Source: Cryptomeria japonica (lineage: Eukaryota > Streptophyta > Pinopsida > Cupressales > Cupressaceae). Taken from it: a DNA stretch of 64,000 nucleotides. Made by a program: the position numbers and the translations under genes. Of the stretch, positions 56,101 through 64,000 are shown in pieces. The stretch covers positions 647,534,920 through 647,598,919 of the forward strand of contig NC_081405.1 in assembly GCF_030272615.1 (NCBI RefSeq), written 5' to 3'. Under the pieces are notes generated by a model that was given only the letters and a program-made list of their open reading frames with translations, was not told the origin of the DNA and searched no databases. Numbering within the stretch: position 1 is the first letter of the stretch; each line of letters starts with the position of its first letter.

Positions 56101-57254
56101 AATTCCATCTTTTCCTTTCAACACAGCAAACCCCATAATAATAAAACACAGTCCAATAAAGAGATTAACAATATGATTCCTCAATAACAAATCCAATTCT
56201 TTCAACTAGAATTTCTTTTGGCAACAAGAAAATGATTCAGAATCCTACCTTCATTCGCAATCCTGGTAGAGATTACTGAAGAGCCCACCCTGTAAGCTCA
56301 AGAATTCCTCCTCCTTCCAGAATCCCCCAAAATCCTTCTCCAACCAAAATTTTTCCAAAATGTCCAACCCCTCCAATTTTTCCCCAAATTGGGTTATATG
56401 GAAGAGTTGACCAAAAAACTCTATTTTTGGAATTAAAAATCTTTATTTAAAAATAATTCACAAAAATTAATTCTTTTCAACTATAGCAACAATTTAACTT
56501 GCTTTTTAATTCAAAAATGATTTTTCAATCAACTGAAATTTAATTTTTCTAATTTAATAATCCAACAGAATACAAACAATCTATTGCGATAACATACAAA
56601 GCTTTCCTTTTCAACATCATATATATAATGCATTTGATAATCAAAATCAGTCATTTAATCGAATTCACTCCCAATAAAAAAAATAAGCAATTCATATCAA
56701 CGAAAATCGCATAACGAATTCCCGATTAATTTAATCCATTAATCTTCAATGCACAAATGCATATTTAATCAAGAAATTACTAAGGACTAATTAATCAAAT
56801 AACCAAACACACTAGGCACGCAAATCGAGAAAGTCAACCAACAGACGACTCGCAAACCCAAACAAGAAGGGATCACCAACGACGACCGACGATGCTCACT
56901 TGAGCACGACTAAGGTCGACTAGGGTCTTACAACCACCTAATCCAACTCTAAGGATTAAAAAGGTACACTCAAACCTGCACATCCAGGTGAAGACGAACC
57001 TCACACTCACGCGGCGTGTACCTGAAATTTCTTGCAACCAATGATCATACATGCATACATATATAAAATTTAATGAAAACATTAGCTCAATATTGATACC
57101 ACGAAATAGGCACATTGAAAATCTGCATACAACTAGTGTGAGAACCACATCAATAGCTATGCGTTAAATCAAACATCTGATTGTAACATCATATTACGAT
57201 AAACTAATCAAGATTAAACCAAGGTTAGAAATAGACTAGGGTAGGGGTACTACA
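53139..57254 (-). repeat. Element D 3' LTR (4.1 kb)
   Basis: The repeat begins TGTAATGCCCCACC and ends GGGGTACTACA. It matches 61035-64000 over all the sequence available, as far as about 56105. It includes a GC-rich island (55617-55862), homopolymer T and G runs near 55960-56005 and AT-rich stretches. Open frames such as 53734-53991 recur at 61629-61886 only because the LTR is duplicated. I see no known protein motif in them, so no gene is called. Confidence 0.92.
55617..55862. other. GC-rich island in element D LTR
   Basis: About 245 bases of high GC and CpG stand in an AT-rich LTR, with self-complementary text such as ggtctgcggcgccctgcgg and accgcagtgtgccgcggc. It recurs at about 63512-63757. 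It could be part of the LTR promoter or R region; this is inference. Confidence 0.55.
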
Positions 57255-57269
57255 TTCTCCCCCCCTAGG
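57255..57269 (-). other. Element D polypurine tract
   Basis: The minus strand reads CCTAGGGGGGGAGAA immediately before the LTR start TGTAGTACCCC. Confidence 0.88.
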
Positions 57270-60200
57270 TTCTGACTTACTCCTGGAAGTCGTAAGGCTA
57301 GATGAAGAACATGTCGTACGCATCAGCCCTGAAACTCATTCAACAAGGATCAAATTGCACATAGAGATCTTTCCATAAATAAATGAAATATAATTGCAAA
57401 ATCCTTTACAAACGCCATTATCCATTGGCAAGATACATTTAAAACCATACATTCCTTAAAATATTCTAGGAATTATCCACAATCATAGCAGAGAAACAAG
57501 AATTTTCTTCCTTTCATTACACCAAATTAAAGCATTACAACGAGGTAAACAACAATTACCATAATCATCTACCAAAAATGACAAGAAAACGTGCCATCAT
57601 GATCAATTTCCTTTACCAATCCATCTTTATCATAAGATTTAATAACATAGAACTAGCTCAAAATATCAATTTCTACAACCATATTAACTTTCATGAAATA
57701 AGAGCAACATAAATAACTCAATTGGTTACACTTGCCAGGCATAAGAACACCTTTCCAAAGACTATGTCCCATAACATAGTGACAAGTTAACAGAATTTAC
57801 TCCATGATACAAATAATAACCATCCACATAACTGGAATGCATAACAGAAAAGGCCACATGTGAGCATGTCTAATGCTCGGTCAAAGATAACATGCATGAT
57901 CAGCATCTCTATGCCTGATCTCATAACCACAATATGATCATAAAAATCCAATATCTCACTCAAAGGCTTGATGGTGCTAGGCACACCATAGTGGTGCTAC
58001 CTTCCATACAAGACCTTCGTGAATATCCCTTGTTGTGCAAGGTGTTTAGCCTCCAAGAGATAGTCACCACACATAGGTAGGTAGTGGATACTAGCTGCAT
58101 CATAGCCTCACATACCTCCATCCTCAAGGTTCCTTGCATCTACTTCCTCGTATACACTCATCCAAGCCCGTCTCCTACGTTCTTGGAGAGGAATTCACAT
58201 TGCAACACAAGACCAGCATCCGAAAACAATAATGATAAACCAGTTTAGCCACCAAAGTACAAAAGAATAAAGATAATAAATCCTCAATTCCAACAGTAAG
58301 GCAAGAAAATAATCCGGAATCTCAACACCAAATCAAAGTGCAAAAGATCACAAGATCGTGGCCAAACCTTCAAAATCAAAGTAAAATAAACTGCTGATCC
58401 CCAACGAAATATAAAGAATAGCACAACTGCACATAACATCACTGCGTGACTAATAGCTAGCCACCAACGAGGAAGGAAGGAACAATCGTCTAGCTATCCT
58501 AGTAGCTCATCATGTGGTGTGGCCAAGTCACACATCCACATGGCATGGCAGTGTGCACCTCGACATCACCCCGCATCACATCGTCACGTGGCATGGCTCT
58601 ACCCAATACCTAGCGGTAGGCCGCATGGAAATGTCTACTACATCCCGCATCGTGTCTCAGCACGGCATGGCAATACTCCAAGCGGACAACACACGCAATT
58701 GACGTATCCCGCATGGCAGTGTACCCCGCGGATAAGGCATGCACTGGTCACACTTCGCATAGCGATGTTCCTCTCAGGATACTCGCCGTAAGCCAGAGGT
58801 ATACATGGCTAAGGTCTACCCACAAGTCTACCAACATTAGTCAGTTGGCAACTTATGTAAGAACAATAACACGCCTCTCATGAAGACAAGGCAACAGATG
58901 CTCCAATAGAATCCAACAATATGCTCAAAAACTGTCATCTATATGCTCAAAATAAAGGATAGGAATAAGGCTGGCACTCATGAACCTATAAATAGATTCA
59001 TCAAAAGGGAAAGTATTGAGTACACCTTGATACAGTTTAGTAGTACAACTATATCATCCCTCGAAGTAGAGAAGCTAAAGTCGCTTCGCACCGACATTAC
59101 TCGTACGCCAATCCATACTATTCAAGGAACGGTCGCTTCGAATACTACCCCTTAACATACTGAGTTACCCACAACCCGAGGTTTGGTACTCAATAGGGAA
59201 ACAAATAAGCAACATCACATAAACAGTATGGTTTCCCATACTCATAAGCAACATATCCTCCATGGCTGATTACTTCACCAATCCATGGGCACATAAATAA
59301 GCACTGGTTTCTTACAATACGCACAAATACACCAGTACTGGTTTAGTCACATTTACGGGGATTACTTTTCAGTACGCTAACATCTATAGAAGGAAGATTC
59401 CAATTATGCTTTCTATAAAAATAGCTGAATCAAGTTTAGTCTAGATGCAAGTACTGAAATTACTAACAATTCACAATTATATAAGGAATAACATCATTCC
59501 TATAGCTTTCTCGAATCTCACTAAGCATTCATAACTAAATTACTAGCTAAGCAAATTCATTTCTAAAGCTTAAGACTTTCATCTATCACTATGAAGCCAA
59601 AAGCAAACACGCAATTTCACATGTTTTATAAACATTCTATTTCAATCAATGCATTCTTTAATACCATTTCTAAAAATCTTATGATTAGGCAAAGAGAAGG
59701 GAAAGAGAGTTTGATAGCCAAACTATTTCCTACAAAGACACAAGATCAATCAAGATCACGCTATAATATTAAATTTCTCACTATAAGCCTATCATTTCAA
59801 TTACACGGTTTTCATTTCGCTACCGTTAAAGGATGACAATCAGCCTAACAAAAACATTTTCAATAGTTATGGTTGCAACAGGAGGTTCTAGTTTTCCAAA
59901 CAAAACGGAGATCAAGAGAAGCAATCTTTTCGATAATGCAAGACCTCATAAGAACACTCACTTAATAATAATACAATATAGACACATGTCATAATTTGCA
60001 ACCTATTAGAGAAGATCACATTACGATCAGAGATAAGCAAAGAGCTATTAACCCAATAAAACATATTAATGCATGCACTTCAAACAAGCTTTTCCATTCG
60101 TACCTTCTAAACACATCAAGGTAATTATATATACCCAAAAGCGAGTTCAATGGAGCATTTGCTAAAATAAATCTTCAATCAAACTGGTTTAATGAGACAA

Positions 60201-61020
60201 ATAAGACAATCTTTCGGAAAACACATTAATATTCTCTCGAAGCTACAATAACATGCTCCTTTTAATACTTCTTCTACCAATCAAGCAGTTTCACATAATT
60301 CCACTATTCGCATAGCAATGCACCTTACTAAGGTAGAATTTAATCATGCTACTCCTACAAAACACACATGGAGAATTCTTTAAACATACACATACAGTTT
60401 TCTCCCATTCACCGAAAATAAATTTTTAAACCCATAGCCCTTTAATAATCTAAAGACAGAAGCGTCATAAGGCTCACAGAAGGGTTCAAGAAGTCACGCC
60501 CTTTTCTCTTCAAACAAGAAACTCAAATCAAAGATCATTACACATATCCTAATCATTTTAATTTCCAGAAGAGAGAGAGAGAAATGGTGATAATCATTTA
60601 ATTTCCTACAAAATAAGCATTCAATAATTGCCATACTAGTCCTTCAAGCGAACAACACTAAGCTAGATCATAATCTTAAACAATCACAATACGCACTTTC
60701 AGATTCAAGACAAGCACGGACCAATCCAAATGGGTTAGTCTAAAGAGTACAACACTCAATAAGGAAAGGTACATACGACTCTCTTCCAGAATAAGAGAAA
60801 TCGTAGACCAAGACATCAATAAGCAAACAATGCACTTATAAACACTCAAACACCAACATCAAGAAGGCGAAACAAGGTGTGAACACACACGTTACACACC
60901 AGTTAAGGTCTGCTCAATCACTCACAAGCAAAAGGAGGACAAGCATACACATAAGGTTGATTCACCTCACACAAATAGAGGGCACACGCGACACCAGAGA
61001 TCCCAATGTTTGCAACATGC
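57270..61020 (-). other. Element D internal region, non-coding
   Basis: No frame longer than about 100 codons and no retroelement motif was found. A GC-richer patch at about 58500-58790 has recurring cccgcat and ggcatggca units. A short (AG)n run lies at about 60573-60583. The rest shows nothing I can name. Packaging signals would be expected next to the PBS, but none can be identified by eye. Confidence 0.65.
58500..58790. repeat. Degenerate CCCGCAT / GGCATGGCA array
   Basis: Units such as ccgcatcacatcg, acggcatggcaa and cccgcatggcagtgt recur at loose spacing of roughly 50-70 bases. They resemble the remains of a tandem array inside the element D interior. Confidence 0.5.
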
Positions 61021-61032
61021 GCTCTGATACCA
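61021..61032 (-). other. Element D primer binding site
   Basis: The minus strand reads TGGTATCAGAGC, a perfect initiator-tRNA-Met site, two bases from the LTR edge at 61035. Confidence 0.92.
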
Positions 61033-61034
61033 AA

Positions 61035-64000
61035 TGTAATGCCCCGCCAGGAAACCCCAAAGGGATAAGCCAAAATTACAAGAATAGAGTGCAAAAATTT
61101 TTTTTTAAAGTTGCAACACATAAGAAGCAACAAGATAACAAAGATTCAGATTACATAGCGGAAGACTTCAACTAACACCTAAAGAGTTTCCCAACGAGAT
61201 TACTTAAATACCACAATTCATTTAACTCACACAACTAATCCATTAAGCTGAATATCTTAACAACGAGATAATTCATAATCAGGATAATTTCTTTCAAAGG
61301 ACAGAAATATAAATCACAACAAGGATTCATCCATTCAGATCTATTCATAATCTTCATTCAAGCTTTTCATTTAAAATTACAAACCATACATCTAACATTC
61401 TAATACACTAGGATTTCATCATAACATAAGAGATCTTTCCAAGCATATTTAAATTCCTTAACAACAACTGAGTACAATTCATTACTCTTAGTTACGTTCT
61501 TTCATACTCCAACTTATTGCATTTTAAAAGATGATTACATACAAGCATCAACGATAAATCTCATCTAAACCACTTAAACATTCGATCAACATGGCATTTA
61601 CGAAGTGACTGAATATAAGCATTTATAGTTAATTCCCATTTATCCACTTAACCATTTTAACATAAGCTAAACATACATGATAAAGCTGAATAAAGGAAAC
61701 ATAAGAGAATACATCACATAACACCATAATGATCTCGGAGTTCACCCCTAAAGGGCTACATCTCTGGGTCTGCGCAACTACAAGACCCCTCTGATAATTA
61801 ATAAAGTTAAGAATACAAGAGGTTACACTATACAATCCAGCCATCAAGGCGAAATATAACAATATACAAACGACCGCATCGGTCAATTAATACATAAACG
61901 ATCCCTGAAAAGAACAGGATCCAGCTGAACATAATCAAGCTAAAACAGAGGTCCAGAAGAGCATCCACAAGACTGAGCCATCACCACCCAAGGTCTATCC
62001 TGAAACTGACACTCACAAGGGCAGAGACAAGAAGGACGACCCACAAAGGTACTCCTAACAGGACAAAACGACAACACACTAGCGAACGTAGGGACAAGTG
62101 TCATCACACGACCTGGTATGGTTACCATGGCAAGTCTTCATAGGTTCCGGCCCCATACACTGGGTCACCCTGGCAACCTAATCTGAGCTTCCGGCCCATC
62201 CAAGCCTCATGTGGACCCACACATCCTCTCGTGAAGACAAGGAAGATGGTTTGCCATTTCAAGCCTTCTCCCAGCATGTCGAATCTATGATAGCACTCGT
62301 CTCATGTGTGAGGCACATTATCTTATTTAGAGATTACATTCTAATCTACTGTTAGGTTATCACTTATTAGACTCACTTTCGACGGGTTACCCAGCAGCCA
62401 CTTTGGGCGCGGCCCCCAATCGAAAGCCACTTTCCCATACGACACTAGACTAAACTCAAACAAACTCAAAACCAAGGAATACACATGGTCAGACGAACGG
62501 AGTTCAAGAAGAGAGAAACAATCATCTGGTCAAACACGACTCAAGATAATCACTTACTAACGGTACTCTAACTAGAGACCTGACAACTAAGGTTAACCAC
62601 GATCATCATTCGACTCACACACAAGGAGGATATGATCAAAACGACACTACCACAATACAACAGTCAACTCGAAATCGAGGACTGGAATAGGTACCCCAAG
62701 TCAAGCCATACGATAGGGTCCTACTAAACAAAGCAAAACATGCCATTTCATAATTAAAGGCGAATACAGAAATTAAACTCGCAAGGCAATAATCAGAAAA
62801 GACAATATTTCCTCAAATTGATTTAATCATTACAAGTCGATCGAGTTTTCTACAAGATCCAATCAGATAACAGTTATCTACCTCATCAAGGGATAGGTTG
62901 TTCTTGGTTTTCTAACTCTTTAAGGTTCCAAGCATAGAATAGACACATAAGCCATAATGAGTTTTTAACCAATTCGTATTAATAAAATTCAGACAACCAT
63001 TAATCAACTAAAATAAGATATTTAATCTCCAATCAAAACATCATTAACATACTGGTCTAAAACTAACCTCTACAATTTCATATTTTCAATCCCAATAACA
63101 TAATATTCCATTTGTTTTTTAAACAATACTACCTCAATTAGCCAACTTCCCTAATCAGCTAGAAGGTAAGATCTAGATTTATAAATCCAAGATCAAAAGA
63201 TTATAAACAACAATATTCAATTGCGAAAATTCACAGTTTAGAACTAAATCAGGAAGGGAGCATAAGTCATGAAATGAGATTGAATAATGACTAAACCTAT
63301 AAACTCCGTTACAGAATTATTCAATACCAAATCAACATTTATGATAATATTGCCACCCTAATCCTAAATAGGAAACTAATTAAATCTTAACACTGAAATA
63401 ATATTCACAAATATCATATGCCATTTTTTCTTTTGAATGAAAAAAAATACATAAAAAAAAACATTTAATAAACTATATTTTAAACAAAAAAAGAAAACGC
63501 ATTAAACAAAGAAGGCGAGGGCGGGCTGTGCCCTAACCCTAGCGCCGTTCATTGCCTCACCGCAGGGAAGACCCATGCGGGCGGCGCCTCTGCGGTGCCC
63601 GCAGGTCCGCGGCGCCCTGCGGCCACCGCAGTGTGCCGCGACATGGTTTACAACGCTAGCGAGGAAGGGGGGAAACAGGGGGAGCACGGGGGAGAGGGGA
63701 GGAGGAGCGGTGGAGCTCCGCTCCCCGCCTCCAAACCCCAAACCCAGGGTTGCGCTAAACATAACGCCCAGCTTGGCTTTGAGCATAAATTTCGCTTTTT
63801 AAAACACAGTCCGAAATAATAACAAAAAATGCCCAGCTATGATTCGAACAAAAATGCACGGGGGGGGGCGGGTAAAACAATTACTTTTTTTTTTTTTTAA
63901 ACAAAATACACATAGTCTGAAAATTACCACCAACGCCCAGCACAGGTAATTTGATAAAAATTCCAATTCATTATAAATTCGAATTAAACATACAAGAATT
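61035..64000 (-). repeat. Element D 5' LTR, partial
   Basis: The repeat begins TGTAATGCCCCGCC and runs off the window. It aligns with 53139 to about 56105. Differences are few and mostly transitions, plus length changes in homopolymers (for example the T run near 61098 and the G run near 63862). Confidence 0.92.

Larger units (their letters stand above)
53139..64000 (-). mobile_element. Element D: LARD-like element, very long LTRs, non-coding interior, right end outside window
   Basis: A complete 4,116-bp LTR (53139-57254), a 3,780-bp interior and the first 2,966 bp of a second LTR (from 61035) are visible. The PPT adjoins the left LTR and the PBS adjoins the right one, so D is on the minus strand. 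No retroelement protein is recognisable in the interior. Long LTRs with a conserved non-coding interior of 3-4 kb fit the class called large retrotransposon derivatives (LARD). The LTRs differ at roughly 1-2% of positions by eye, the lowest among the elements here. Confidence 0.88.

Overview
This window reads as repeat-dense intergenic DNA of a large-genome land plant, probably a seed plant. Every recognisable protein is a retroelement protein: Ty1/copia integrase, RT and RNase H, a plant L1-type LINE with a DUF4283 ORF1, LTR-element Gag zinc knuckles and a plant mobile domain. I found no host gene, rRNA, tRNA gene or CRISPR array. AT-rich composition and very deep nesting would fit a gymnosperm-like genome, but the species cannot be fixed from the sequence. 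Almost all reading frames carry stops or frameshifts, often TAG or TGA where Trp or Gln is expected, as in old methylated repeats.

The layout is a nest of insertions, most with LTR ends TG...CA, target-site duplications (TSDs), tRNA-iMet primer sites (PBS, TGGTATCAGAGC) and polypurine tracts (PPT). At the left, a pol-less element (NA1, minus strand) is joined through a shared LTR (4972-5827) to the 3' end of a Ty1/copia element (copia-1, minus). Copia-1 is split by a LINE (6612-26955, plus). The LINE ORF2 is split after codon 12 by a second pol-less element (NA2, 8147-20735, TSD ctaaa). NA2 is itself split by a small non-autonomous LTR element (F, 9650-14537, TSD acttc) and by a solo LTR (S1, 16772-17996, TSD acatc). 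Copia-1 resumes at 26961 and is cut at 29138 by element E.

E (29138-47825, minus) has a 990-bp 3' LTR, a PPT, an antisense plant-mobile-domain ORF, a proline-rich gag-like ORF and a long leader, but no visible pol. Its gag is split by a third pol-less copy (NA3, 36486-44573), which contains a second solo LTR (S2, 41090-42759, TSD ctttc). A second copia copy (copia-A, 47826-53138) lies in the E leader. It holds a solo E-type LTR at exactly the codon where E interrupts copia-1. Copia-A is cut at 53139 by a LARD-like element D (4,116-bp LTR, 3,780-bp non-coding internal region, second LTR running off the window).

The most interesting object is the NA family: three copies of an LTR element without pol, encoding a coiled-coil Gag with four CCHC knuckles plus a conserved protein of about 1,080 residues that I cannot assign. 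Its LTRs share long blocks with the copia LTRs, which suggests a parasite-helper pair. Also notable are an extra third ORF at the 3' end of the LINE, the antisense mobile-domain ORF in E, the copia-LTR-NA1 chimera and the shared E-LTR site in both copia copies.
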